From the NCBI RefSeq assembly GCF_032062135.1, contig NC_092861.1, positions 137,733,467 through 137,797,466 on the forward strand: DNA of 64,000 bases, given 5' to 3'. Within the stretch, counting starts at the first letter, position 1, and each line of letters opens with the position of its first letter. A program made the position numbers and the translations under genes. Source of the DNA: Pyxicephalus adspersus (Eukaryota > Chordata > Amphibia > Anura > Pyxicephalidae). This document shows, piece after piece, positions 11,581 to 22,800 of this stretch. The notes below the pieces were generated by a model that saw nothing but the letters and a program-made list of their open reading frames with translations, was not told the origin of the DNA and did not search any database.

Positions 11581-12010
11581 TATTTTGTATTGATTGGATA
11601 CGGGAGTTTGTATCCAATCCAATACAAAATAAGAATTTGAATTTCCAAGTTATTTACTTTTATTTTATTTTTTTTTTATTTTTTTGTATTGGATTGGATA
11701 CAGGAGTTTGTATTCAATCCAATACAAAATGAGCGTTTTAATTTACCAGTTATGTACTTTGTATTAATTTTATATTATTTTGTATTGGATTGGATACGCA
11801 AGTTTGTATCCAATCAAATACAAAATATAAATTTGAATTTCCAAGTTATTTACTTTTATTTTATTTTTTGTATTGGATTGGATACGGGAGTTTGTATTCA
11901 ATCCAATACAAAATGACAGTTTGAATTTACCAATTACACACTTTGTATTTATTTGAATTATTTTGTATTGGATTGAATACAGGAGTTTGTATTGAATCCA
12001 ATACAAAATG
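11581..12010. repeat. Array of five hairpin units
   Basis: Five units start near 11581, 11683, 11779, 11867 and 11962. Each has an arm TTTTGTATTGGATTGGATAC, a loop around GGGAGTTT, and the complementary arm. Linkers alternate: units 1 and 3 carry GAATTTCCAAGTTATTTAC, units 2 and 4 carry a TTTACCAGTTATGTAC-like linker, so the higher-order period is about 190 bp. Arms are still complementary in every unit. Confidence 0.85.
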
Positions 12011-12179
12011 AATGAATGAGTTTCTATTTGAATTTCCCGCACACGCGCCGACGTCATCACGCACGCAGGGAGGAGCACAGGGGGACCAGGTAAGTATGGA
12101 TGGGAAAAATCTCAGGGTTAACCATCCTAGCCGTTTTTTTTTCCCGAACGAAGGTCGGGCTTAACGGCTAGGTGGTTAA

Positions 12180-12560
12180 GGAATACAGGTTTGTGAACCT
12201 ACCGCCTCCAAAAGAGAGGCAAAGCAACAAACTGCAAAGGTTTCTTAATCAGCAAGTTTCCTGTAAGCAGATGTGCACACAGCTGAATCCAATTGGATTG
12301 TTGTGCTCGTCTTCCAGTCTAACTGCAGCTGTGAAGGGTATGACCGAGGCTTATATCAAGATAGATATGCGACTTGCATGCACAACTACACTGAATATTG
12401 TTTTATATCTGCTAGAAGTTTTTCTTTATGGTGTGGCCAATAGTGTTACAACATTGAAATCAATAGATTGACTTTTGCCAGATGGCAAGCAAATAACAAA
12501 TAACATTGTCAGTTAGTAATCCTCCTGTAACTGATTTTTTACAAAAGGATTGAACTGGCA
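12180..12560. other. No gene seen
   Basis: Non-repetitive. The 99-codon plus-strand frame at 12172-12471 has no recognisable domain. Confidence 0.45.
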
Positions 12561-12821
12561 ACGATCACTTGTAGTTTTAAGACTTTTCTAGAGCTGCCCC
12601 AACTCTCTGAAATGGCCTTCCCAAAACCCATTTTTTTCAAACTTGCCTATCGTCTTCTTCTGTCTTTTGAAGCTGTCACTACTTCCCACTACTACATATC
12701 TCTCATCCTATTGTAAGTTACTTCCCCCACCTCCTAGATAGTAAGCTCTTCAGACAGGGTACTTTCCTCCTCCTGTGTCACTGTCTGTATCTGTCTGTCA
12801 TTTGCAATGCCTATTCAATGT

Positions 12822-12852
<31 letters not shown>

Positions 12853-12853
12853 A
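12561..12853 (+). mobile_element. 3' end of an L2/CR1-like LINE
   Basis: Same orientation-specific sequence as the minus-strand copy at 33685-34345: the end of the reverse-transcriptase ORF (TTTTTCAAACTTGCCTATC, TACTTCCCACTAC) followed by the 3' UTR (AAGCTCTTC...GACAGGGT, CACTGTCTGTATCTGTCTG, CATTTGCAA) and an (AAT)n tail. The copy lacks the CAGCGCTGCGTAATATG segment found in the other copies. Confidence 0.8.
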
Positions 12854-13032
12854 TCTAATGAAACCATTTTTTGAGTGTCTCCTGTAGGCATTTTCCCAGT
12901 TTAAAACAACATCTGTACAATGTCCTCTGACTATCTGATGTAATATGTCCACAGTCTTTGGCTGTCTTCTCAAACACTAAACCAACATGGTCCCCTTTGG
13001 TGTCAACAGGGACCACACCTACAGCCTCCTTT

Positions 13033-13228
13033 ATCTAGTACGGTGTTTCTCAATCAGTGAAAACCATGAAACCCTAGGGTTCCTCCACAGGTTGCTAGGG
13101 GTGAGCTGACCATTACACTAATGTACTGTGAGGCGTTATTATAATATTACAGCAGGGGTTCCACAAGACCTGAAAGTTATTTCAAAGGTTCCCCCTTTTT
13201 AAAAAGGTGGACAAACACTGATCTAGTA
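13033..13228 (+). mobile_element. hAT MITE family B, copy 1 (perfect TSD)
   Basis: Element 13041-13220 begins CGGTGTTTCTCAATCAG and ends ACAAACACTG, and is flanked on both sides by ATCTAGTA (13033-13040 and 13221-13228), a perfect 8-bp target duplication as made by hAT transposases. The inside matches other copies (GGGTTCCTCCACAGGTTGCT, CTAATGTACTGTGAG, GACCTGAAAGTTATTTCAAA) but its middle is deleted. Confidence 0.9.
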
Positions 13229-13777
13229 TACTGACCAACAGTGATCTATGATGCAAAGATTAACTGAAATGCCTTGAACTTTGTGGTTTATCTGTGTGGC
13301 TAGGAGCCTGATATTATTGTTTTGGATAGACTTAGACAAGTTCCCCATGGTGATTTTATCAGTGTTACACTCAGGGTTCAAAGATAGCTAACAGTTGGGA
13401 AGTTAAAACTAAACTAAATTTCAGTTAAAAAAAAAAACTTTTGAAAGAGATAAGATGTTGACAGTCTGAAGGTTCTTATTAGTCCTGCTTTTTTGTAGCT
13501 TGTCCTGGTCACTTCTTCTCTTGTAATTAGTATCAGGAAATACCCAGTTATGTATGTAAAGGCAAAATATATGGAATAGAGTTGAAATCAAGGCCCCTAC
13601 ACCTTAGGAAGAAGGGGTATTTTTGAAAAATGTAAGGTTAACATTTTGGAAAAAGAGGAAAACTGTCTCACAAGAATTGGAGAAGAGAACATCTATATCA
13701 AATTGGAACCACCATCAATAAACAAGGGTGAGGGCCTTTGATATCAAATGGCTTTCATAAATAATGCAACTTTACAT
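13229..13777. other. No gene seen
   Basis: AT-rich. Nothing was recognised apart from an A-run at 13427-13437. Confidence 0.5.
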
Positions 13778-14361
13778 TTCTTCAGTAGGGATGAGCGAGA
13801 ATGCCTCTGGCATTCTCTTGAAAATTTCCTCAAACTTCCGATGGTTCTGCAAAATTTCGGGGAACCGATTTTGCAAAACCATCAGAAGATTGAGGAAATT
13901 ATAACAGGAGGATTCATGGGGGACTCACAGGATTCCTTGGGAATCCTCCTGTTTGCGATCCCCGGGGCACTAGAGGTTAATTAACCTCTAGTGCCCAGGG
14001 ATCTTCCCAATTAATGCGGCCGAGAACAGTGTTCAATCCCCGGCACTAGAGGTTATATAACCTCTAGTGCCCCTAGGATCGCACACTCTTCCCAATGAAT
14101 GAAGCCACAGCTGCAATCATTGAGAAGATGCCCGGCAAAGGAGAACCTCCTGACACTGTAATATAAGTATCTCTTACAAATGACACATTTGTTACAGATC
14201 GCAGAGCATCATGCAGCCCTGGAAATCCTCCTGTTCGGTGAGAGCTCGACCTCTTGGCGAATCAGAAGGCCGTTCTCGCTTACATTTTCGGTGAGCGAGA
14301 AAGGCTAGATTCGCTGCGAGATCGAACTTGGTATTCTTGCTCGCTCATCCCTACTCTTCAG
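13778..14361. mobile_element. hAT-like foldback element, TAGGGATGAGC ends
   Basis: Element 13786-14353 starts TAGGGATGAGCGAGAATGCC and ends with the inverse (GCTCGCTCATCCCTA). The flanks TTCTTCAG (13778-13785) and CTCTTCAG (14354-14361) match at 7 of 8 positions, fitting an 8-bp hAT duplication. Inside are two perfect palindromes (13965-13996 and 14042-14071) built on GGCACTAGAGGTTA. The element is about 568 bp with no coding capacity; the 78-codon frame at its left end is repeat-derived. Confidence 0.88.
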
Positions 14362-15485
14362 TTGTGTAAATCAAAGGACTAACATTTATCCAGACACCCA
14401 TAATAGGGTTTTCAAACTAGAACAGGATGGCTCCAGATCTATCACACCTCCTATCCTTTTCTTGGAAAATCAATATCTGTCTTCTCACATTCCATCATGA
14501 ATGGATTGAGGTGTCTTGTTCTAATGTCGGGGCCTATTTTTGATACCCACTAGAAAATGGTCTTGAACATTACAAAAACAAGTCCAGTTGAATGTGAACA
14601 ACCACTAATAAATGTTAATTCGTCACATTTGGCTCATAATTCGTCTTCAACATTTGGGTTTTTGGCAATTAGTTTTTATGCATATAGCACAACTGATCCA
14701 TTATCACTTATTATTATCCTTTCTGAAATATTAAAGGATTTTTATAGTGTATTCTTTTTTCAATAAGAAGGAATATTACACCAAACAACCATATACAGCA
14801 TTACCAGACACTTCCTTACAAACCTAATCCTTCACTTATACTAATGCAACAAACTCTATTTGAACAATGCCTTTCTGACCTGCTTTGCTATGATTAACAG
14901 CTCTGTGAGGAGACTATGCTTTGATCTTTAAATGACCCCCGTGGAATTGATTCAATAAAGACATACATTTTCTAAATGAGAATTGACTTGGTATTTTAAG
15001 GCTTGCTTAGGAAAAAACAATCAGTCGACGACCATAGCGCTTATACTGATGAAACTATTGTAGCTTGGACATTGTAGCTTAGGCTAAAGTAAAATCCCCA
15101 ACATATGGATTCCCCCTACAAATCTATGTATAGCCAGGTTACAGATTGTTCTGTTACATTGTTATGTACATAAAAATCCAAAACAATAAAACTGACAACC
15201 TTCTAATATTTATTGAACCTAAATATTTGCTAGAAGTGCAGGCCCTGTTTCTATGCCCAGGAACTAATACAACTGAATGTATTTTGCCCATGTTTCCTTC
15301 ATTGTTTCTAGGACATTAATTAACATCAATATTGATTACTAATAAAAGAGAACATTTATACAAACCTGTTTGGATAGTACTAACAGCCACGTAGGAAGAT
15401 AAATGCTTTCAAGTGTCCTTACCACTGTGTTGGAGAAATGTTTAGTATGTGGAGCAACAGAATATATCTATGGCAGTGCCCTATC
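14362..15485. other. No gene seen
   Basis: Non-coding, AT-rich. A short direct duplication of ATTGTAGCTT(G/A)G lies at 15057-15083. Confidence 0.5.
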
Positions 15486-15741
15486 ATTTAATGCAGTGTT
15501 TCCTAAATTTTATATCATGGGGGAAAAGTTGAAATAACTTTCAGGTCTTCAGGAAACCCCTGCTATATTTACTATATCCACACAGCACAGTACATCAGTG
15601 TGGTGGTCAGTGGGAAAAATTCTGCCCTTGTAGCTATTCAAAAAGATCATCAGTATCTGTTAAACTGACCTGAGAGTCAATATTTGCTCATGGAACCCCT
15701 AAGGTTCTACGAATCCCCGGTTGAGAAACACTTATCCAATG
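15486..15741 (-). mobile_element. hAT MITE family B, copy 2
   Basis: Element 15494-15733 begins CAGTGTTTCCTAAATTT and ends GGTTGAGAAACACT. The flanks ATTTAATG and ATCCAATG match at 6 of 8 positions. Orientation is opposite to copy 1. It retains the internal GTGTGGTGGTCAGTGGG segment. Confidence 0.85.
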
Positions 15742-16595
15742 CTACTGGTAAGACATATTACACAGCATTATCCTACTAAATGGTTAGGCCCCACTTATAT
15801 TTTTTCCTAGAAAAATATGCCATTTCATATCAATTTTACATGATCTGTGTGACTTTTCAGTCAACTTTTAGAGGTAGTAGTATTTTGTATTTGTTGAGTT
15901 TAATGTCTTCCTTACATGCTCCTGCTACAATATATCTCTTTAGCAACCCTTTACTAGGTACTGTACCTCATTTGAACTACTTAGGCATCAACATTATGTA
16001 TAAAACATAGGTATCAGTGCCAAACAGTTCAAAATCATCCAATTCTGCAAAATCGTCATTACAACTATAGGATTTAAGTTAGCATGCCAATCTAAATAGG
16101 AGAGCATGGCATGATACAATTATCAGCAGCACCCACACTAATGTCATTCATGACATTAATTTCATTAATGTCACTAGTTTGATTTGTCACCTTGTCTCTA
16201 GGCCACTTCCCCAGTCTACTGTAGAGTAAAAAAGTCAAGCTATAAGTCATGTTGAACTTTAAGGTCCCATTCAAACATTGCCATGCTGCTGTGGTGCATT
16301 ATTGCAGATTATGTAGTTTTTATTATGTTAAATATTGCATTAAAGCAGCACATAAATAAAGAGCTGCAAATGCATCTAAAATAAGACTTGCACATATGCA
16401 GAGCACTACGACATAAGGTAGTACATATATAGTAAACTGTGGTGGATTGAAATTTAGGTGTGTTGTTTTAGTTTATTGATTGCTCTTACTGTTGTGCCCT
16501 GGGGAACAATGTATGAGGGGATCTCTTGGCAGGTGGAAGCAGGGCTGAAGACTGAGAGGTATTAGCAGTACAATAACCCAATAAGTTCAGGTGTA
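15742..16595. other. No gene seen
   Basis: AT-rich, with no recognised gene or repeat. Short direct repeats of CATTAATTTCATTAATGTCA lie near 16149-16171. Confidence 0.45.
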
Positions 16596-16599
16596 GAGA

Positions 16600-16852
16600 A
16601 GCCTTTCTAACATGGAGGAAGCATTGAAATAACTTTTAGGTCTTAGGCAACCCCTGTTACAAATATTCTATCCACAGCTAACAGTAGATTAGTGTGGTGG
16701 TTAGGAAATACCTGTATCTGGTAATAATGTATCTGGTCAATGGAAAGAAAGTCACCTTTAAAGATAGCCAATAAGATCACTGGTGTCTGTAAACTGACCA
16801 GAGACTCATTGCTCAAGGAACCCCTTGCAACTTCTGGAGGAACTCCAACACT
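16600..16852 (-). mobile_element. hAT MITE family B, copy 3
   Basis: Runs from GCCTTTCTAACATGG to GGAGGAACTCCAACACT and shares TTAGTGTGGTGGTTAGG, ATAAGATCACTGGTGTC and CAAGGAACCCCTTGCAAC with the other copies. The ends are decayed and no target duplication is clear. The 114-codon minus-strand frame here is repeat-derived. Confidence 0.8.
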
Positions 16853-17039
16853 AAAGTAGAGTGATAGGAATGAGCTAATAACTGTACTGCTTTCCCTTTC
16901 CCTGTTCAGTCCCAAGTTGTGGGTTAAATAATGCTGGCTATCCATACTGCAAGGGAATCTCTGGGCTGAAGGTGAATATTGCAACAAGAGTCAGTTTTGG
17001 TATTTTATCATCTTTTGGGATATGCATTTTTTGACGCAT

Positions 17040-17880
17040 TATTGATGGCTAGAGTCCTGCTTTTAAAACTATTTTTATAGCCTGCCTGAAATGACGATCG
17101 ATCATTTGATTTTCAATGTTGTCCTGTTTTTTTTACTTCCTGATTGAGAAGTTACTTAAAATGTATTACTTTCTGATTTCTCCAACATTCATTGACTTGT
17201 CACAATGACTGGGCAAATCTCTTTTTGGTATTTATCCCAGGCTGTGATAGCTGCGTTACCTGACTCCAAATGGCGAGATATGAGGAAATCTCATCATACA
17301 GACAGCCGCTTCATGATGGGCAGTTAATAGATATATCAACACTTGGGATATAGGCTAAGCTGAGGAGATGATTGGTTCGTTGATACACTGATTGATTAGC
17401 ATAGGGAGAATGGTTTTCTTCTTGACAACCTAAGATTATGTTTCAGCTAAGCTCAAATTGCTTACTCCTCTTCTATTGGCTTTAAAATTATAGTGCTGTC
17501 ATCTAGACTCTTTCTTCAATGAAATTTTTACCATATATAAAAATTAAAGGAGGGGGGACAAAGTTGATGCTTTGGAATGCGATAAAACGGGGGAGACAAA
17601 TTCATGGCTCTGCTGAAGAAGACACAAGAGAAAAGTTGGAGGACTCTGTAATCATTTTTCTTTTCAAAAGCCTATTTTGTTAAATAAAATCCGTTTTATG
17701 CACTGGGATGAATTCATACCAAGATTAGGGAGGGTAAACACAGCTTTTTCCCCCCAAAAAAGAAGAAAAATTTAGTGTGAATTGGCAGAGATTCCAATGC
17801 ATTACAGGCTAAGCTGTATGTGCTTCATAGGATTTAAGTGGCAAGGATAAAATTATACCATATCACTCACAGACAGATAC
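17040..17880. promoter_or_regulatory. Candidate conserved non-coding element
   Basis: A non-repetitive block of balanced composition in a window otherwise full of transposons, with homeodomain-like words (TGATTGATTAG, GATCGATC at 17097-17104). There is no open frame of note and no repeat match. Conservation was not testable. Confidence 0.3.
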
Positions 17881-18044
17881 TCCCAAAGCTTTACAATTCA
17901 TCATTCGATTAATGTATATGTATGTGTATGTATATAGAGATGCACACACTGTCACAATAGTTCATAAATTTAGGACTCAACAAATCCAGGCATTATGGGA
18001 TGTCCGATCGGCACTATGCTATTGACTAGGACTGGGCACTGTAC

Positions 18045-18228
18045 AGTTTTTTACAGGAAAGCAACGTGCAAGCCAGAATGTTTTTTACGCTGGGTAGTAA
18101 GAAATTGTAGGTGGGTGGCAGCCCTTGTATTGTGACCCAGCTCTTCAGTAACCACCCAAAAACAGCTGGGTGGTCACTGAAATGTACTGGGTGGTGCACC
18201 CTGCCAAAAGGGGCTGGGGAAAACAGTG
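18045..18228. mobile_element. MITE family C, copy 1
   Basis: Shares the central part (GTAGGTGGGTGGCAGCCC, TTGTGACCCAGCTCTTCAGT, CCACCCAAAAACAGCTGGGT) and the right end (AAGGGGCTGGGGAAAACAGTG) with copies at 38369, 42636, 59932 and 60124. The left end is diverged. Two open frames on the minus strand come from this repeat. Confidence 0.75.
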
Positions 18229-18234
18229 GGAATG

Positions 18235-19334
18235 CCATGAAGACACCAACTGTGGCAATGACTGCTTTATAAAATAGACAGGCAGTGCCTGGTTGAAATC
18301 TGCTCTTTGCTGGTTTCGTACATTTTCTATATTTTTATAGCGCAAACCAAAGATAGCAAAAATGAAAAAAATCTGTAAAATAGATAACATTAGAAAAAAA
18401 ACACACTTGAAATGTGTTTAATTTTGAGGCTACAATGTTTACAACAACATTTCCAGAGTAGCAAACCTATGAGGTTAATTTATTAAATGAGTTTAAGCTG
18501 TTCAAATAGCAAAGAATATTTCACTTGACTTAGCAAATAAAATGAAGCTCTTCAACCGCCCAATCATGTGCAAAAAAAAAAAAAGTCTGTTAAGCACATG
18601 ACTGGGTATTCAAAGTAAAGGTCACATACACAACATTCACTAAGGTAGGTGACATATCATTTGCAGGGTGATTATTCTTCCTACATTCGCATTACGAAAT
18701 CACCCACCAAGTCTTAGAGATGGACCAAATGTAGACCTCCCACCAATGGAGCTGACACTGGAAAGAGTTAGGTACTAACCCAACAAACTTGTACTATGCC
18801 ATAATAAGGGGTCAAGGATGGTGGCCTTGCAGAAAAGGGTATCAAAGATAGATAGGTAGATAAATCCACATACGTTTAGATTCTTGGGGAACAGAAGAGT
18901 ACTAAGCATACCCAACTATGCCTAATAAACTAGAGGACAGCTTGCCAACCTAAATGCTATCTTTTGAGAAATCTCATTAAAAAATGAAAAATTAATAATT
19001 TTTGATAGACTTCAGAAAACACTAAAACTCAAAACAATAGGAAGACACCTATAGTTACAATTATATGATAATGTTGATTTTTTTTTTCAATGTGTGCTTG
19101 GTCTCCCTATTGATCCTTTAATGTGATAAATCACCCCATCATGCAACAGCGAGGCCTATGTAACAGAAATCACTAGTTTCTATGTGGTATCCATTTCTGA
19201 TCCTATAACACAAACTACCTGTAATTTTACAATTATGATTATCCTGGCTGACTGAACAGCTACAGATGTTGATTGTGTAAATTTCTATTGTTGTGTTGCA
19301 AAAAAAAAAAAAAAATGGACATATAGAGATGATA
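18235..19334. other. No gene seen
   Basis: AT-rich. A-runs at 18576-18590 and near 19300-19315 are the only simple structure; the second may mark a worn retro-insertion tail or the broken left end of the next MITE. Confidence 0.45.
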
Positions 19335-19549
19335 CAGGAAAGGCTGGAGAGGATACACTTTCATCCGTGAAGCTGGATGATCCAGAAAACCTGGAATTGA
19401 TTTCTTTAGTCAAATATCAAATATTATTTGATATTTGTTAGTATATGTTTTCAATCCTGGACCAGATCCATTCCAGGTTTGCTGGATCACCCAGCTTCAC
19501 TAATGAGAGTGTATCCTCTCCAGCCTTAAAGAGCTATAATAAAATGACT
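19335..19549. mobile_element. Foldback MITE family A, copy 2
   Basis: Arms GGCTGGAGAGGATACACTTT and AGTGTATCCTCTCCAGCC are complementary, with AGTGAAGCTGGATGATCC-type sequence inside. It belongs to the subfamily with AGTGAAGCTGG arms (with copies 5 and 6). The outer 20 bp on the left are lost. Confidence 0.85.
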
Positions 19550-21290
19550 CTCTGAAGTAGGGAGATTAATAAAAAAAAGTGGTAAATGAGTTATTCCAAA
19601 ATCACAATTCCATTATTTGCTCTTCCTGGGTACTAAAGAGTTGGTCCATGACATTAAAGCTGAACTCCAGGTAAACATCTACCTGCAAAGTAATTACTTT
19701 TGATTTAGAACTGAATAGAGTTGTTCTTTCCATACAGATTTTATTTTCACAGATGGTAAACCTTCTCAAGATTAGACCAACATTTGCCATGTGGCAAACA
19801 TGCATCCAAAGATATACCTTTTTTTGTTTCTTCCAGTTTCCACTAAAAGCATACAGAGCATTTACAGACACCACTAGCAACTGAAAATGCTCAGTGAGAT
19901 GCAGAAAAGTTAACTTTCATGCAAACCAAATGCAAATTTCATGCAAACTGCACTGAGATGAAACTGAGCCAAACTCTGTAACTTAAAGTTTGATTGCTAG
20001 TTGAATGGGAAGCCAGGTCTCAAAATGTCTGTATTACGTCCCTAAAAATAACATGTTCCTCTGATGGGCAGTGCTATTAATGTTGAAGGTCACACATTTA
20101 ATTGCTGAAAATTGTGTTTTTATTGTAAAGTGTGTACTAATCAAGCTGCAAATTTTAGTTGTTGTACCAGAAAAGTCCCATATTGCTGGTTTAGAGAATT
20201 TTTGATAGCTCATTACTAATCCTGAAATGTACACAGTTATGCCATACAATATGGAAAGATGACACTGCTTTCTCTGTTACACTTATGGAACACAGTGGTG
20301 TGATCTCCCCACCCCAGACATCCTTACTGTTCTGTAAGGGGGTAGCAGAAAAATTATGCAATGATGCATTTTAAGATAATATCAAAGTACATGTTATTGG
20401 CAGAGCAGAACATGCAGAGCAGAACATGCACCGATAGCATGTACCATGGTAACATCTTTGAATGAAGTTGCCTCCCTAAATATCCTGCTGTATAGGGGCC
20501 GATATGCAGAATTGTCCTGCAAGCCCAAGCTGAGTGATAATGCTCAGCCAAGAGTATGTTCATGAAGGCCTGGGCTCTCAGGAAATGGTAGAATGACACT
20601 GGGTAGCACTAAGCCTGGAATAGAACCATCCAAGATCAAACAAGTCACACCAGAGATTGTTATCCATGGAATATCCAATAGCCTTAGAGGTTTAGGATTT
20701 CCCCTGTTGAAGCATATTGGACCATGCTTTAAAGTTTTTTGTTTTTTTTTACTTCCTCCACATCAAAAGTGGGTTTAACGTTCTAAATAAGCAGGTTTTG
20801 CTGTTTTCAATTTTTTACATTTTCTATTTGTTACATTTAATAAACTGTTTTTTATTGCCAGTGTAACAGGAAGGTCAATGCTGGAGCATACAGCGGGAGG
20901 TTAGTGCTTTAAAAACTTAAAGAAAATAAAAAAACAGGAACAGGAGAGGCAGAATCCCAAAAAAAATCAGAAATTCGGCTTAATAGGGAAATAATTAATT
21001 CATGTAAACATGTCGTATGTACACGCAAAATATTGCTTAATAAAGTCATGCAAGTACAACATTAAAGAAGGAACAAAAAAAAAAAGAATAAAATCAAGTA
21101 AAAAGCAAATGCAGAATATTGGTCAGATGTTTCAGAACTTATTTTTGTGTCAATTTATTTTATAATGTATTATACATTTTAAAAACATCAGCGGAATTTG
21201 TAATGTATTAAATTTTGTCTGACAGTGTATTAAAGTGCACCAGCCATACTGGAGGAAATAAACATTTTTTTTCCAGCTTAAATGTAGTGC
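19550..21290. other. No gene; a small MITE fragment
   Basis: At 19656 TTAAAGCTGAACTCCAGGTA is a single end of a TTAAAGC-type MITE, matching the end at 37395-37416 in inverse orientation. A 14-bp tandem duplication (GCAGAGCAGAACAT) lies at 20400-20428. The rest is AT-rich without a recognisable gene. Confidence 0.45.
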
Positions 21291-21299
21291 TTTGAAGCA

Positions 21300-21720
21300 T
21301 AACCTTTCCCTCTGCTTGAACAGGCGAGGATTTGGTTGTCATTTAAGTCTGGTTAAGTGGTTCATTGAGAATGTTAAAATCTGCATTAATAAGTAGGACT
21401 GGCCCTCTCTGATTTTTCCCCCTGCTCTATCAGTTATGAGCGGTAGGGGATCAGCTGCCACCAAAATCCCCAGCTGAACAATCCGAATTCAACTGACTGA
21501 GCAGACTTACAAACGAGGCTACTTATTGGTGCCTGCTATGCAAACAAAGCGTCCGAGTCTCCGAAACAGATGTCAGCTGGAACATATGCTTACTGTAAAC
21601 TCAAATTTGCTTCTTTTATTTTTTTTTCTCTCCCTTTCTTACAAACGCAGACATAAATAGGCCTTCGGAGACCGGCCTGCCTTTTGCTGTATTCCACCGC
21701 CTTGCATGATTCAGCCCTAA
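21300..21720. promoter_or_regulatory. Candidate enhancer with POU/SOX-like sites
   Basis: Non-repetitive and more GC-balanced than its surroundings. ATGCAAA (21538-21544) runs directly into AACAAAG (21543-21549), a POU-like site overlapping a SOX-like site. Further TAAT words and CAGCTG/CAGCTGG boxes are present. The call is from motifs and composition only. Confidence 0.32.
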
Positions 21721-22079
21721 GCTGGAGAATGATGAACAGGCTGATATCCAAGGGCAAAAAGAATTAAGGCAAAATAAATAAATAAATAGCCAATAAAATG
21801 ATAAGTTGGATAAGTTCCCAGAAGCAATTTTGCAGGTTTTTTTTTCCTGGGGGAAAAAAAAGCAAGAGAATAAGTTAAAAGCTTAGTATGGGTCAGCCAT
21901 GGCATATCGAGTTATCATTTCATACTACTAAGGGTGAAAAAGAGATTTTACATTCAGGTGGCAAGATTAGAACTATTCTTTTTTTTATACCTCTCCTCAC
22001 ATCTTGATGCCTTTTAAATGTCACTTATTTTACATGAGGCAGTTGGTGGAGACATGAGTCAACAGCAATCAGAACTATT

Positions 22080-22800
22080 ATCCCCTGCAGCGAGCCCTGG
22101 TCCTAATGCATTATGACACCTAAGCTGGCCAGCTACCGTTTTACCTCTCTGCTTCTCAGGGATTTAAGTGGCATCATGTGAAAATGGTTGTGATATGAAC
22201 AGCATGGGCATAACTAGTATTAAATTTACCTCTCGGCCTAAGTGAATTCTCCTTACATGCGAGTAATCACAATGAAAGCTGTGGACAAGGGTGGATCAGG
22301 CCGGCACTTCTCCACCCCTGGGACTGTGGCTATTTTGTTTTATCTCTTTGTACAAGCTGGCAGAAGTTTAAAGTGGAGAGGATAATCCAGCACGTGTGTC
22401 TTTATGAAATAACATCCTTACATGAAGAGGCTTTTAACTGTCTGTCGCTGGGCCTCTCGCACAAGAAGGGAGAAAAAAAAAAAGTGTAACAATCTCATTC
22501 TGCCGGGAACCCTCCCATGAAAAGAGGAAATAATAAGCGGAACAGCCGCCGCGATGGCTGACCTTACATGATCCATTAACTGCTAAACGCTTTAAAAGTC
22601 CGTCTTACAAACAAGCTCAGGCGAACGAAAAAGCTCTGCCATGAGCGTTTCCAGTTTACATTACCCGCCAAGGCACGTTCCAGAGATGTCCTCTGGCAAA
22701 GATCAAGTGTGAAAATAAGCGTTAAATCAGTTTTATACATATTTATTATTTTTACATTTATATCTGTGTCAGCTGAGGAGGAAATAGTGTTAGCCTCACA
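22080..22800. promoter_or_regulatory. Candidate conserved non-coding element
   Basis: A 700-bp repeat-free block with balanced composition. It holds TAATCC (22383-22388), the E-box CACGTG (22391-22396) and a nuclear-receptor-type TGACCTTA (22559-22566), with CpGs retained near 22550. Such CpG retention and motif density in an AT-rich, transposon-rich window suggest constraint; conservation was not testable. Confidence 0.35.

Larger units (their letters stand above)
11039..12179. mobile_element. Large TTAA-ended foldback element (family F)
   Basis: The left end reads TTAACCTCCTGAGCGTTA and the right end, on the opposite strand, TTAACCACCTAGCCGTTA, so the two ends are inverted repeats starting with the target TTAA. 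Inside lie a minisatellite (11319-11455), an array of five hairpins (11581-12010), a GC-rich segment (12035-12095) and a subterminal hairpin CCCGA...TCGGG (12144-12159). A shorter relative is at 55517-56108. There is no transposase. TTAA targets fit piggyBac or Kolobok movement; which one cannot be told. Confidence 0.75.

Noticed and set aside
13748..13984. 78-codon frame as a small gene
   Set aside because: It starts at the end of and runs through the TAGGGATGAGC hAT-like element.
16643..16987. 114-codon minus-strand frame as a gene
   Set aside because: Two thirds of it lie inside a hAT MITE copy and it matches no known family.
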